Assembly: GCA_017475035.1 (NCBI GenBank)
Contig: JAFVGK010000108.1
Location: 1-47,028, forward strand
Origin: Blautia sp.
GTDB lineage: Bacteria > Bacillota > Clostridia > Lachnospirales > Lachnospiraceae
Length of the DNA: 47,028 nt
Direction of reading: 5' to 3'
Part shown: in pieces, positions 1-8,416 of the stretch
Position numbering within the stretch: the stretch's first letter is position 1
Layout: each line of letters starts with the position of its first letter
Translations under genes and position numbers: made by a program
The notes under the pieces: generated by a model
The model's database searches: none
What the model was told of the DNA's origin: nothing
The model's input: only the letters and a program-made list of their open reading frames with translations

Positions 1-252
1 CGACAAAAGCCTGATTCTACGGATCGCTTCGCAGCGGAGCTGCTCTCGCGTCTCGCCTCCCGGCTCGGTCGTTGCTAAACGCATGCCACTGGCATGCAGC
101 AACCTACAGCCACTCGGAATCCACTCATTTTGCACAGAAAGATTTGCAAAGTCAAGCATAAATAGTGCAAAATGGCTACTTCCTCGTGTCTGTGGGCGAC
201 CCAATCTCATGCAAAAATGAGCGAGCTCATTTTTGCATGACCTTTTGTCGCC
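1..252. repeat. Hairpin-rich intergenic repeat, family 2, long copy
   Basis: Non-coding stretch downstream of rhaB. Its first about 45 bases and its last about 65 bases match the element at 23945-24054, in the same order. Here the two parts are separated by about 140 extra bases. The extra part holds a nested palindrome around 73-106 (GCATGCC/GGCATGC inside GTTGCT/AGCAAC). It also holds 10-base arms CATTTTGCAC and GTGCAAAATG about 40 bases apart (roughly 127-175). The 3' part is a near-perfect 15-bp stem at 208-239 (arms CATGCAAAAATGAGC and its complement). I see no gene in it. It could act as the end of the rhaB transcript, but there is no clean T-run. Confidence 0.7.
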
Positions 253-264
253 TGAATCATCATA

Positions 265-1719
265 TCATGATTCTGCTGCGCAGATTTCCCTGATATCAAA
301 GCTCTTCTTAATGGCTTCCCTTGCTTCCTGCAATCCGGCAAATTCCCCGGCTGCGATAAACTGGATCACCAGGTTTCCGATCGCCGTGCCTTCTATCGGG
401 CCGGCAAAAACAGGAAGGCCCGTCGCCTTTGCCGTCATCATATTCAGATACATATCCTGGCAGCCTCCGCCGACGATATTGATACTGGTATAGGTCTTGC
501 CGGTCAGCTCGGACAGCTCCAGTATCGCATCCCGGTAACACTTCGACAGGCTCAGGTACACGCACTGCATAATCTCGCCAACAGTCTTCGGAACCGGCTG
601 GCCTGTCCTTTCACATTCTCCTTTAATCGCGTCAATCATACTTTCCGGAGCAAGGAATACGTCCTTGTTCACATCCACGACAGAAGAAAAATCCGAGGCC
701 TCTTTTGCCGCTTCAATCAAATCCGGAAAGCTGTACTTTTTCCCGTTGGCGTACCTGCTGGTCCTGCCCGCCACATACGCAACCCCGTTCAGTTCCCGTC
801 GGATGGACTGGATCATCCACAGCCCCATGATATTCTTCAGGTAACGGTACCGGTACCAGGCGCCGCCTTCATTGGAGAAATCATGCTTCCGGGAAGCTTC
901 ACTTGTAATCGGTTCTTTGTTCTCCACGCCAAGCAGAGACCAGGTGCCGCTGGAAAGATAGACCGCCTTGTCATCCCGGGCAGGAACCGCCAGAAAAGCG
1001 GACCCTGTGTCATGGGTAGCCGGAAGAATCACGGTTGAAGCAAAACCGATCTCCTTCCTGATTTCTTCGGAAAGCTCTCCCACCACTGTTCCGGGCATGG
1101 AAAGCTCGCCGAAAATACGGTCGGGCAGGCCAAGCCTGACCAGCAGCTCCCGATCCCAGGTCTTTTGAACCGCATTCACCAGACCCGAAGTGGTTGCGAT
1201 CGTATATTCCTGCTTTTTTACCCCGGTCAGCAAAAAGCCCAGATAATCCGGCAGCATCAAAAGTGACTTTGCCGCCTCAAGCTGTTCCGGATGCTCCTTC
1301 TTTAATGCCGTCAGCTGATATATCGTATTAAAAATTGCTTTCTGAATCCCGGTTTTCGCATACAGTTCTGAGGACGGGATCATCTCCTCGACGAGAGCAT
1401 CCGCTCCTTCCGTACGTTTGTCACGGTAGGCAACCGCGTCTCCGATCACCCGGTCTTTTTCATCCAGAAGGACAAAATCCACCCCCCAGGTATCAATGCT
1501 GATGGTCTTCGGTATCCGGTTTCTCTCCTTACAGGCCTTCAGCCCGCCCAGAATGCCTGACCAGAGATATTCCATATCCCAGCAGTCATGACCGTTTTTA
1601 TGAACCTGTCTGTTGTCAAAGCGATATATTTCCTCCAGCTCAATCCGCCCGTCTTTCACGGAACCGAGAATATGCCTCCCCGAGGAAGCGCCGATATCTA
1701 TAGCCAGATATTCGTTCAA
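265..1719 (-). CDS. rhaB: Rhamnulokinase (FGGY sugar kinase)
   Basis: A 484-residue FGGY-family kinase that would phosphorylate L-rhamnulose to L-rhamnulose-1-phosphate in the cytoplasm during rhamnose breakdown. The N-terminus has the ribokinase-type phosphate loop (AIDIGASSGRHILG, about residues 6-19). SIDTWGVDF near residue 94 and the TGSAFLAVP and SSGTWSLLG segments in the second half are typical of rhamnulokinases. INIVGGGCQD near residue 415 is the adenosine-binding part. The start is TTG, with GGAAAGGA nine bases upstream. The only nearby ATG runs into a stop after two codons. The length is normal for the family. No rhaA or rhaD lies next to it in this window, but the gene continues a minus-strand direction whose downstream part is cut off. 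An L-fuculokinase or xylulokinase role is less likely from the motifs. Confidence 0.9.
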   Translation of the reverse strand: MNEYLAIDIGASSGRHILGSVKDGRIELEEIYRFDNRQVHKNGHDCWDMEYLWSGILGGLKACKERNRIPKTISIDTWGVDFVLLDEKDRVIGDAVAYRDKRTEGADALVEEMIPSSELYAKTGIQKAIFNTIYQLTALKKEHPEQLEAAKSLLMLPDYLGFLLTGVKKQEYTIATTSGLVNAVQKTWDRELLVRLGLPDRIFGELSMPGTVVGELSEEIRKEIGFASTVILPATHDTGSAFLAVPARDDKAVYLSSGTWSLLGVENKEPITSEASRKHDFSNEGGAWYRYRYLKNIMGLWMIQSIRRELNGVAYVAGRTSRYANGKKYSFPDLIEAAKEASDFSSVVDVNKDVFLAPESMIDAIKGECERTGQPVPKTVGEIMQCVYLSLSKCYRDAILELSELTGKTYTSINIVGGGCQDMYLNMMTAKATGLPVFAGPIEGTAIGNLVIQFIAAGEFAGLQEAREAIKKSFDIREICAAES

Positions 1720-1938
1720 TCCATCACGTCCTTTCCTGATCTGTCCTGTCCTTTAACGAACCGCGCAAGGCTATTTTAACGTTCTGAGCAAAAAAAGTAT
1801 ATTCTGCCTTCATCTGTTGTTCTTAAACACAAGGAGTCATCCCCCGTGGTTTTATATATACAGCTATAGTTTACTACAAATCTCAAATTCTGAAAAGATG
1901 ATTTGTTTATTTATCAGTTCATCAGTTTTATATTTTTC

Positions 1939-1967
1939 TTGCAGTATTTTTCAAGGAGTGTTATGAT
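1939..1967 (+). promoter_or_regulatory. Sigma-A-type promoter for proB
   Basis: TTGCAG (1939-1944) and TATGAT (1962-1967) are separated by exactly 17 bases and point toward proB. The transcript would begin about 50 bases before the repeat element that carries the proB ribosome binding site, so the element would lie in the 5' untranslated region. The rest of 1720-2126 shows no gene. Confidence 0.55.
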
Positions 1968-2024
1968 TTCGCGAGATATAAGGAAGCATTTCAGAACAGT
2001 ACGTCATGATAGAATTGCATTCTG

Positions 2025-2119
2025 AGAGGAGACATATTTTGCCCACGGCCACGGTTTTGCAGGCGTGGCTGCAGAATAGTCATCCGTGATGATTGAGTTA
2101 ACTTCTTATTCAGGAGGAG
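2025..2119 (+). repeat. SD-flanked 95-bp repeat, family 1, copy upstream of proB
   Basis: In gene orientation it starts GAGGAGACATATTTTGCC, continues with an imperfect hairpin (CCCACGG...GCAGGCGTGG) and the conserved AATAGTCATCCG core, and ends in the proB ribosome binding site AGGAGGAG. Both ends therefore carry a Shine-Dalgarno-like sequence. The same unit recurs upstream of leuC, uppP, rnfC, the alarmone synthetase gene and the xylanase gene. Confidence 0.8.
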
Positions 2120-2126
2120 AAAAAAT

Positions 2127-2921
2127 ATGGGAATCAAGAGAAATCGTATTGTCGTGAAGGTCGGTACCTCCACACTGACGAACGAACTGGGCAACACAAA
2201 CCTGCGGACCATGGAAAAGCTGGCGATGACCCTGGCCGATATCCAGAATATGGGTAATGAGGTGATCCTGGTCTCATCCGGCGCAATCGCAGTCGGCGCG
2301 AGCAAAATGCACCTTCCGGAAAGACCCAGGGAAATGAGAATGAAACAGGCAGCGGCTGCCGTAGGCCAGTGTGAGAATATGTTCCTCTATGATAAGTTTT
2401 TTGGCTATTTCCATAAGACCGTGGCTCAGATCCTTCTCAATGCGGAGGATATCACCCAGGAGGTAAAAAAAGAGAACCTGGCCAATACCTTCGAAGCTCT
2501 CCTGGAGCAGAAAATCATCCCGATCGTAAATGAAAATGACTCTGTCAGCTACACCGAAATCGAATCTGAAGACAAACTGTTCGGCGACAATGACATGCTT
2601 TCTGCCGTCGTCGCTGTTTTATGCGCCGCAGATAAGCTTGTGATCCTTTCCGACATCGATGGTTTTTATGATAAAGATCCCAGACTTTATAAGGACGCGC
2701 AGCTGATCAGCCGGATCGAACAGATTGATGACGCAACCTACGCCCTCGCGGGAGGGGCCGGATCCCGAAGAGGCACCGGCGGCATGCGCACAAAGCTGCA
2801 GGCCGCCGAGCTTGCCACCTCCCAGGGGATCGACACGATCGTAACCAACGGACAGAATCCGGAAGCCCTGTATGATATTGTAAAGGGAAAAAAGGTCGGG
2901 ACACTTTTTGTAGCGAAATAG
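2127..2921 (+). CDS. proB: Glutamate 5-kinase
   Basis: A 264-residue amino acid kinase that phosphorylates L-glutamate to gamma-glutamyl phosphate, the first step of proline synthesis, in the cytoplasm. VVKVGTSTLT (about residues 9-18) and LVSSGAIAVG (about 48-57) are the ATP and glutamate-binding glycine loops. IPIVNENDSV (about 131-140) and DNDMLSAVVA are the family signature. The protein stops after the kinase domain, so it lacks the C-terminal PUA domain of enterobacterial ProB; short forms are known. The ATG has GGAGGAG seven bases upstream, inside the repeat element. The usual partner proA is not next to it. The neighbouring leuD gene converges on it from the other strand. Confidence 0.93.
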   Translation: MGIKRNRIVVKVGTSTLTNELGNTNLRTMEKLAMTLADIQNMGNEVILVSSGAIAVGASKMHLPERPREMRMKQAAAAVGQCENMFLYDKFFGYFHKTVAQILLNAEDITQEVKKENLANTFEALLEQKIIPIVNENDSVSYTEIESEDKLFGDNDMLSAVVAVLCAADKLVILSDIDGFYDKDPRLYKDAQLISRIEQIDDATYALAGGAGSRRGTGGMRTKLQAAELATSQGIDTIVTNGQNPEALYDIVKGKKVGTLFVAK

Positions 2922-2987
2922 GGCAGAGGAAGGCGAGGCCTTCACTCTACCCTTCACCCGGCTGCCCGTCACCGACAGGCGGCATCT

Positions 2988-3488
2988 TCACTTACCCATC
3001 CGTTTCCTCATCAGAGGCTTGATGCCTCCTGCCTCGAGGATTTTTAAGGCTTGTTCTCCCAGCTGCTCGCAGGAAAGAACTTCGCCTGTATCTTCGATGG
3101 TGACAGTCCCTTTTTCCAGATTCAGGGTTAAGGTCTGGCCATCCGATACTTTTTCCCGGATGCCTTTACAGATGATGGGAAGAAGGCCGAGATTGACAGC
3201 ATTGCGGAAGAAAATCCTGGCGAACGAATCTGCCAGCACGGCGCGTGCTCCCATGTTCAAAAGAGCGATGGGAGCATGTTCGCGGCTGGAACCGCAGCCA
3301 AAATTTCTCCCTGCCACAACAAAACCGTTCCGGGGAAAGCCGGCGGCAATCGACTCATCCACGCCGGCAAGGCAATGACTGCCGATTTCTTCAGGATCCG
3401 TGATCGCCAGGAAGCGTCCCGGATAGATCTGGTCTGTATCAATATTATCGCCTACGACGATGATTTTCCCTGTCATTTCTGTCTTCAT
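2988..3488 (-). CDS. leuD: 3-isopropylmalate dehydratase-type small subunit
   Basis: A 166-residue swivel-domain subunit of the aconitase superfamily. DNIDTDQIYPGRFL near residues 14-27 and NFGCGSSREHAPIAL near residues 62-76 are the substrate-binding loops of LeuD/AcnA small subunits. It pairs with the large subunit encoded 106 bases upstream to move a hydroxyl group in a 3-isopropylmalate-type reaction in the cytoplasm. The short, separate small subunit belongs to the archaeal/clostridial LeuCD-homoaconitase-dimethylmalate dehydratase group. With no leuA or leuB in the window, the exact substrate cannot be fixed. The start is ATG with AAAGGAG nine bases upstream; a second in-frame ATG follows four codons later. 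Confidence 0.85.
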   Translation of the reverse strand: MKTEMTGKIIVVGDNIDTDQIYPGRFLAITDPEEIGSHCLAGVDESIAAGFPRNGFVVAGRNFGCGSSREHAPIALLNMGARAVLADSFARIFFRNAVNLGLLPIICKGIREKVSDGQTLTLNLEKGTVTIEDTGEVLSCEQLGEQALKILEAGGIKPLMRKRMGK

Positions 3489-3594
3489 AAGAAGCAGCTC
3501 CTTTCCTTGAAAATAACCTCACGTATGCCTGGCCTGTGCAATGACCATAGATGCAGATCCGGACAGATATGAAAGACCCTGTCCTTCCTGTCTG

Positions 3595-4854
3595 TTACAG
3601 ATAATTTCTTGGATCGGTTATTCTTCCGTTGATCATGCTTGCCGCAACCGCAGCCGGGCTTGCCAGATACATCCTCGCCTCCGTGGAGCCCATACGACCC
3701 GGAAAGTTACGGTTCGTGCTGGTGATACAGACCTCTCCCGGAGCCAGAATCCCTTCATGCGCGCCAAGGCACGCGCCGCAGCCCGGAGTTGTGATCGTCG
3801 CGCCGGCGAGCATCAGATCCCGGATATAGCCCTTTTCCATACAGCTGAGCATGACCTCTCTTGAAGCGGGCACTATGATCAGACGGGTATACTCCGGAAT
3901 ATGACGGCCTTTCAGAATCTTTGCCGCAATGGCGATATCCTCCTCGCGTCCGCCGGTGCAGCTTCCGATATAGCCCTGATTCAAAAGCACCTCTCCCTCT
4001 GAGACAACGCTTGCCAGCGTGTGCACATTCTCTACGCTGTTCGGGCAGGCAAGCTGCGGCTCCATAGCCGAAACGTCAAACCGAAAGGAAGCGGCATATT
4101 CATATCCCGGGTCGGTGTACTGTACCTCGAAGGGCCGTACCGCGCGTTTTGACACATAATCGAGAACATCCTGATTCGGCTGCATGTATGCGGTCTTTGC
4201 GCCCATCTCTACCGCCATATTGCAGATTGTCATTCTCCCGGCTACGTTCAGCTGCTCTACATAACTGCCGGTAAAGTCGATGGCTTTATATACGGCACCG
4301 TCTGCGCGGATTTTTCCCAGCACGGCCAGAATCACGTCTTTTGGATAGACTCCCTTCGGCGCCTCTCCGTCGAGCCGCACTTCAATCACCTCAGGAACGC
4401 GGAACCATAATTCTCCCGTCATGAGTATCGTCGCCATATCCGTGGCGCCGCAGCCGGTTCCCATAGCGCCGAAAGCACCGTGGGTCGTGGTATGACTGTC
4501 TGTCGCAACCACGATCATGCCCGGATAAATCACGCCTGCCTCCGGCATCACCTGATGGCAGACGCCGCAGTTTGTGTCAAAATGGAAGCGCAGCCTGTTC
4601 TTCATTGCGAATTCACGCATTTCCTTGTGGTTTGCCGCGCTTTTGATATCCGGCGTCGGCGCGTAATGGTCAAAGACAAAGGCACACCTTTCATTATCCC
4701 ACACCTTTTCTCCGCCCATTTCATAAAAGGAATAGATGGTCTGCAGATACAGATCGTTGATTTCCGCAAAATCCACCTTCGCTGTCACGATTTCACCGGT
4801 TTTTACGGTGGACAGACCACTGTTTTTGGCCAGTATTTTTTCGATTGCATGCAT
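3595..4854 (-). CDS. leuC: 3-isopropylmalate dehydratase-type large subunit (4Fe-4S)
   Basis: A 419-residue aconitase-superfamily protein holding the catalytic iron-sulfur cluster. ATDSHTTTHGAFGAMGTG (about residues 117-134) is the signature. Cysteine ligands are visible in GSCTGGREED (about 298) and in TTPGCGACLGAHEG (about 355-368). With the small subunit it would isomerise or hydrate 3-isopropylmalate in leucine synthesis. The 419-residue form is also used by homoaconitase and 2,3-dimethylmalate dehydratase, so the substrate is inferred. It begins at an ATG with GGAAGGA upstream, at the edge of a family-1 repeat copy, and forms an operon with leuD. Confidence 0.87.
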   Translation of the reverse strand: MHAIEKILAKNSGLSTVKTGEIVTAKVDFAEINDLYLQTIYSFYEMGGEKVWDNERCAFVFDHYAPTPDIKSAANHKEMREFAMKNRLRFHFDTNCGVCHQVMPEAGVIYPGMIVVATDSHTTTHGAFGAMGTGCGATDMATILMTGELWFRVPEVIEVRLDGEAPKGVYPKDVILAVLGKIRADGAVYKAIDFTGSYVEQLNVAGRMTICNMAVEMGAKTAYMQPNQDVLDYVSKRAVRPFEVQYTDPGYEYAASFRFDVSAMEPQLACPNSVENVHTLASVVSEGEVLLNQGYIGSCTGGREEDIAIAAKILKGRHIPEYTRLIIVPASREVMLSCMEKGYIRDLMLAGATITTPGCGACLGAHEGILAPGEVCITSTNRNFPGRMGSTEARMYLASPAAVAASMINGRITDPRNYL

Positions 4855-4860
4855 AGCAAA

Positions 4861-4966
4861 ACTCCTTCCAAAACGAAAATTTGTACATTGCCATAATGAT
4901 TACGGATGACTGTTTTGCAGCCATGCCTGCAAAAAGCGCTGCCGTGGACTGAATATGTCTCCTTTC
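4861..4966 (-). repeat. SD-flanked repeat, family 1, copy upstream of leuC
   Basis: In leuC orientation it begins AAAGGAGACATATTCAGTCC, has a hairpin CCACGGCAGC...GCAGGCATGG, then AACAGTCATCCG, and ends at the GGAAGGAG ribosome binding site of leuC. The leuC-proximal third is more diverged than in the proB copy. Confidence 0.75.
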
Positions 4967-5036
4967 TGAGCTTTGTAAACAGGTGAAAATTACAAAAAGA
5001 ACTCCTATAGTATACGCATGATTTACTGAAGAAAGA

Positions 5037-5050
5037 TGCCGCTCACGCGG
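5037..5050 (-). terminator. Possible weak terminator after the MBL-fold gene
   Basis: GCCGC-GTGA-GCGGC is a perfect 5-bp stem with a tetraloop. It is followed on the minus strand by ATCTTTCTT rather than a clean T-run. It sits between the MBL-fold gene and leuC. Confidence 0.35.
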
Positions 5051-5106
5051 CGTAAATCCGGCGCCTTAAGCGATTCAGAATACAGGCATTCTGTTCGTTT
5101 GCCATA

Positions 5107-5994
5107 CTACCGAAACAGAAAGGAATTCGGGGCTGTCGTATAATCCCATACTGTGACACCCTGTTTTTCAAAATAATTCTTCAGCTTATATGCCGTATAG
5201 CCTTCTCCTGTCATCAGCCATTCGGGAGCGTCAAACAGAGCCGTATCAGAATCCACGGCTTCATAAAAGCGCTTCGGAAAAGAATTGTTCCCGTGATGTC
5301 CCGTCTGCACATATCCGGCGTGAAGCTTTTCTTTCCAGGTATCCATCAGATAATCCGCCAGGGGAGCCTGATGTGCGTCTCCGCAAAAAAGGATGCTGTC
5401 CTTTTTCCCGGAAATCCTGAAGATCAGGGAAGCATTGTTGGGGATATCGTCCCGATAATACCCTTTCAGGCTGTCATCATAGGAATGAAACACTTCCACT
5501 TCCAGATTTTTGATGGAGATAAGATCCCCCGCTTTCAGATAAGTTACGTCTTCGTCCCGAATCAGATCCAAAAACGACCGAAAGCTCTCCGGCGTGTCCC
5601 AGTCCCGGCACACCTCCGAAAAAGTATCCCAGTCCAGTGGCGTGGCGTACACTTTTTTTATCGTGACGCCCCGGGGATTCTGATAGATCGCGTTGAAGGC
5701 AGATATATGATCTCCGTGATAATGGGTCAGGAACCATGCGTCGACCACATTTCCGTTTTCTTCCAGTACGGCGCGCACATAGCTTTCGTTCTCAGGCCAG
5801 CCCCCGTCCACCACGATCAAAGCACCGTTAAAAGGGTTTTTCATGGTATAAAACATTCCCTGGTTTCCGGAAGCATCCGCGTATTGTACCAGAATCCAGG
5901 TCTCATTTTTACGGATCAGCCATCCCACGGCTGCCAAGGCAAGGATCATCACTGCGCCGATTATTATGAAACAACCAACCTTCTTTTTGCGCAT
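5107..5994 (-). CDS. Secreted or membrane-anchored metallo-beta-lactamase-fold hydrolase
   Basis: A 295-residue protein with one N-terminal membrane segment (about residues 6-25, KKKVGCFIIIGAVMILALAA) and an extracellular metallo-beta-lactamase fold. The metal motif HYHGDH is near residue 90. The strand before it reads LIVVDGGWPEN, and a later SILFCGDAH supplies a bridging aspartate. TGHHGNNSF near residue 225 gives another histidine. This arrangement resembles the ComEC/Rec2-like MBL domains that act on nucleic acids, or phosphorylcholine-esterase-type hydrolases, but the substrate is unknown. The chosen ATG at 5994 has AAGGAGG six bases upstream. A longer reading to 6063 adds 23 residues without a better site. 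It follows the ABC-class ATPase gene on the same strand. Confidence 0.75.
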   Translation of the reverse strand: MRKKKVGCFIIIGAVMILALAAVGWLIRKNETWILVQYADASGNQGMFYTMKNPFNGALIVVDGGWPENESYVRAVLEENGNVVDAWFLTHYHGDHISAFNAIYQNPRGVTIKKVYATPLDWDTFSEVCRDWDTPESFRSFLDLIRDEDVTYLKAGDLISIKNLEVEVFHSYDDSLKGYYRDDIPNNASLIFRISGKKDSILFCGDAHQAPLADYLMDTWKEKLHAGYVQTGHHGNNSFPKRFYEAVDSDTALFDAPEWLMTGEGYTAYKLKNYFEKQGVTVWDYTTAPNSFLFR

Positions 5995-6159
5995 CGTTTC
6001 CTCCTTCCGGCACGCAGTTTTACAGGTTGACTCAATATATCTTCCGCAAACAGAACGGATCAATCTGCCGGTTATTTTCCGGCTGTACCTGTCAGAAAAA
6101 GACCGCGTAATAAAGTGACCGATCTCAACGACATCCGCAAAACCCGCGCCGCGCTTTCA

Positions 6160-7941
6160 TCACCGCATCGAGATCATCCGGCACCGGTTCAATGCCGCGT
6201 AAAACTCCTGTTCTCTTGCCAGAGCCAGATTTCCCGGCACCTGTTTTCCCTGTACCGCTCCTGCCAGCCCTTTTTGCCGGATCTGATCCATATGATGTCT
6301 CACAATCTCCCGGACGCTCGTCCTTCCGTCCATGGCTCCCGCGCTCGTCACCAACAGCTGAGCCAGACATTCCGTCTGTTCTTCATCCACGATCTGCTCC
6401 ACGCCTCTGAGATCCAGCTGTTCATGACCGATTGACAGCCCGTCTTTTCCCATGGTTTTATGCCTGACGCGGCCGTCCCTTCCAAAGAGCTCCTGTCCGG
6501 CCTTCGGGCAGCGAAGGGAGAAGTCCGGCATCACAAAATCCGCAGCTTCCCCGTTTTCGCCAGATTTATCCCATTTCGCCAATACCTCCCTGACCCTTGG
6601 CGTCTCGTCATACGGGCGATATTGATCCATGCGGATCACCTGGTCCGCAGGTTCAAAAAAAGCGCCGGAGCTTCCCAGGGCTATGATCATGGACAGCCCT
6701 GTCTTTTCATACAGATTCTTCATCTGATCGACAAAGGGGGTAATCGTCTCCTCCTTCGGCGAAACAATCTGCTGCATCAGTTCGTCCCGGACCATAAAAT
6801 TCGTCGCGCATGTATCTTCATCCATCAGAAGGAGCTTTGCTCCGCTTTCAATCGCTTCAATGACGGCGGCCGCCTGAGAGGTCGATCCACTGGCATCCGG
6901 CGTCGAGAACATCTTTGTATCTGTCTTGTTCGGAAGGCGATTGATAAAGGAAGAGATATCCGTCTTATGCACGCAGCGTCCGTCTTCCGCCCGAACCTTG
7001 ACCGCTGTCGGATCCGTCAGGCAGAATTCTCTCCCGTCTCCCGGAATATGATTGTAAACTCCACGCTCCAACGCCTTCAGCAGAGTAGACTTTCCGTGAT
7101 ACCCCCCGCCAATGATAAGAGTAATCCCTTTTTTGATCCCCATTCCGGTGATCTTTCCCTTATGCGGAAGGCAAAAGCTGACACGCATCGATTCCGGAGA
7201 CAGGAAGGGGATCGCGTCCTTCATCGGCTTTTGAGAAACACCGCTCTCTCTGGGCAGTATGGAATTGTCTGCTACAAAAGCCGCCAGGCCTTTCTCTTCC
7301 ATCCCAAGCCGAAGTGCTTCCTGGTCTTCAGCCAGGTGAATCACCCGGATCACTTCCTCCTGTTTCAGGTTTTTATAAATCAGGGAACGTTCCACACATT
7401 TCGGCAAAAAGTCGAAACAGATTTTGTCAAGCTCCTCCGCTAATATTGTACGTCCCGCCGCAGGAAAACCAACATAAAAACGCACTGTCACATCACCGGT
7501 ATTCCTATCGAGCTCCACCGCGCTGCGCCTGAGAATCTCCTGTCCGGGTTTTGAACAGGAAATCAGGCCGCTCTTTCCTGAACCTCCTGCCCGAAAAGCA
7601 AACATCCGGATCTGTGCCTGAAATCTTCGAAGCAGGTCATCACAAAGGGCAATCGAAGTGCATTCTTTTTGTGCCCATTCCAATGGGAACCCTGCCACAG
7701 CTCCTCTCACCTGAATACGCAGCGCGGATGGCGATGCAAAAGGATCGCCTTGCACATGGTCTATATTCAATCGATACAGAGGCCAGCTATAGCTGCCCTT
7801 CAGCTCTTTGTAAGCCGGATAACTGCGATGGTCAATCTGCCGAAGCAGTTCACGCAGGTTTTCCTTTGTTCCGTTTTTTTCCTGTATCTCCATATGTTCA
7901 CGGCCACGCCCTCCGTGAAAAGAACGGTCTTTCTGGTACAT
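6160..7941 (-). CDS. Predicted ATPase of the ABC class
   Basis: A 593-residue soluble protein of the ABC_ATPase family (PF09818 type). Early signature: IDHRSYPAYKELKGSY (about residues 37-52). The P-loop is GGGYHGKSTLL near residue 280, the LLLMDEDTCATNFM Walker B with catalytic acid is near residue 370, and ALGSSGAFFEPADQVI follows near residue 420. No membrane segments are present. The family is widespread in bacteria without a settled role; it is thought to be an SMC/ABC-like nucleotide-binding scaffold. The start at 7941 has AAAGGGGG close upstream. A second ATG at 7893 has a weaker, more distant GGAGGG. It is transcribed alone or ahead of the MBL-fold gene. Confidence 0.8.
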   Translation of the reverse strand: MYQKDRSFHGGRGREHMEIQEKNGTKENLRELLRQIDHRSYPAYKELKGSYSWPLYRLNIDHVQGDPFASPSALRIQVRGAVAGFPLEWAQKECTSIALCDDLLRRFQAQIRMFAFRAGGSGKSGLISCSKPGQEILRRSAVELDRNTGDVTVRFYVGFPAAGRTILAEELDKICFDFLPKCVERSLIYKNLKQEEVIRVIHLAEDQEALRLGMEEKGLAAFVADNSILPRESGVSQKPMKDAIPFLSPESMRVSFCLPHKGKITGMGIKKGITLIIGGGYHGKSTLLKALERGVYNHIPGDGREFCLTDPTAVKVRAEDGRCVHKTDISSFINRLPNKTDTKMFSTPDASGSTSQAAAVIEAIESGAKLLLMDEDTCATNFMVRDELMQQIVSPKEETITPFVDQMKNLYEKTGLSMIIALGSSGAFFEPADQVIRMDQYRPYDETPRVREVLAKWDKSGENGEAADFVMPDFSLRCPKAGQELFGRDGRVRHKTMGKDGLSIGHEQLDLRGVEQIVDEEQTECLAQLLVTSAGAMDGRTSVREIVRHHMDQIRQKGLAGAVQGKQVPGNLALAREQEFYAALNRCRMISMR

Positions 7942-8024
7942 GTATCCCCCTTTTCGAAAATCATATCTGGATGACTGATCCAGACGTCAGCTGTTTTTGA
8001 ATTCTTTATTCTCTTTGCCTGATT

Positions 8025-8150
8025 TTACCTTAATTGAGACTCATTTTCAACAGGAACAATAAATACCTTTACATCCGGCGCGTCTGAATCTGTCCAGGCT
8101 GCGCTGCCGAAACTGTAAAGACCAGATCGCCCTTACCGGACTGGAATGAT
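8025..8150 (-). pseudogene. Possible decayed gene tail
   Basis: Two short minus-strand frames here join through one frameshift (around 8100) into a protein-like end: GKGDLVFTVSAAWTDSDA then PDVKVFIVPVENESQLR and a stop. Each frame is closed by stops about 25-35 codons upstream and neither has a start. The DNA GATTCAGACGCGCCGGATGT in it has a near match at about 31080-31110. Too short for a family call. The rest of 7942-8416 shows only the msmX upstream region. Confidence 0.25.
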
Positions 8151-8240
8151 GTTTAGAGTTTTGACCCTGTAGTTTCCTTTCGCGTAAACCAATTCGTCAA
8201 ACTGTCAATACAGCCTGAATATCTTTGTGCGTTTCAACAC

Positions 8241-8269
8241 TTCCAATTATTTCTGAAATTCGCTATACT
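8241..8269 (+). promoter_or_regulatory. Possible promoter for msmX
   Basis: TATACT at 8264-8269 is preceded, at 17 bases, by TTCCAA at 8241-8246, a weak -35. A GCACG-AAG-CGTGC hairpin follows at about 8300-8312. The 5' untranslated region would be about 140 bases. Confidence 0.35.
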
Positions 8270-8416
8270 TTCCACATGCACAAAGTGAATGGCAGTGAAG
8301 CACGAAGCGTGCAGGTACTGTGGATTCTCCGCAGGTTATTACCGTTTCTGCCGCTTGGTGTTCATTGATATAGTATTTTTTACCTGTATTCAATTTTAAA
8401 ATTGGAGGAGATTATC

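Noticed and set aside
8028-8052. Fur-box-like AATTGAGACTCATTTTCAA
   Set aside because: Too few matches to the 19-base palindrome and no iron gene nearby.
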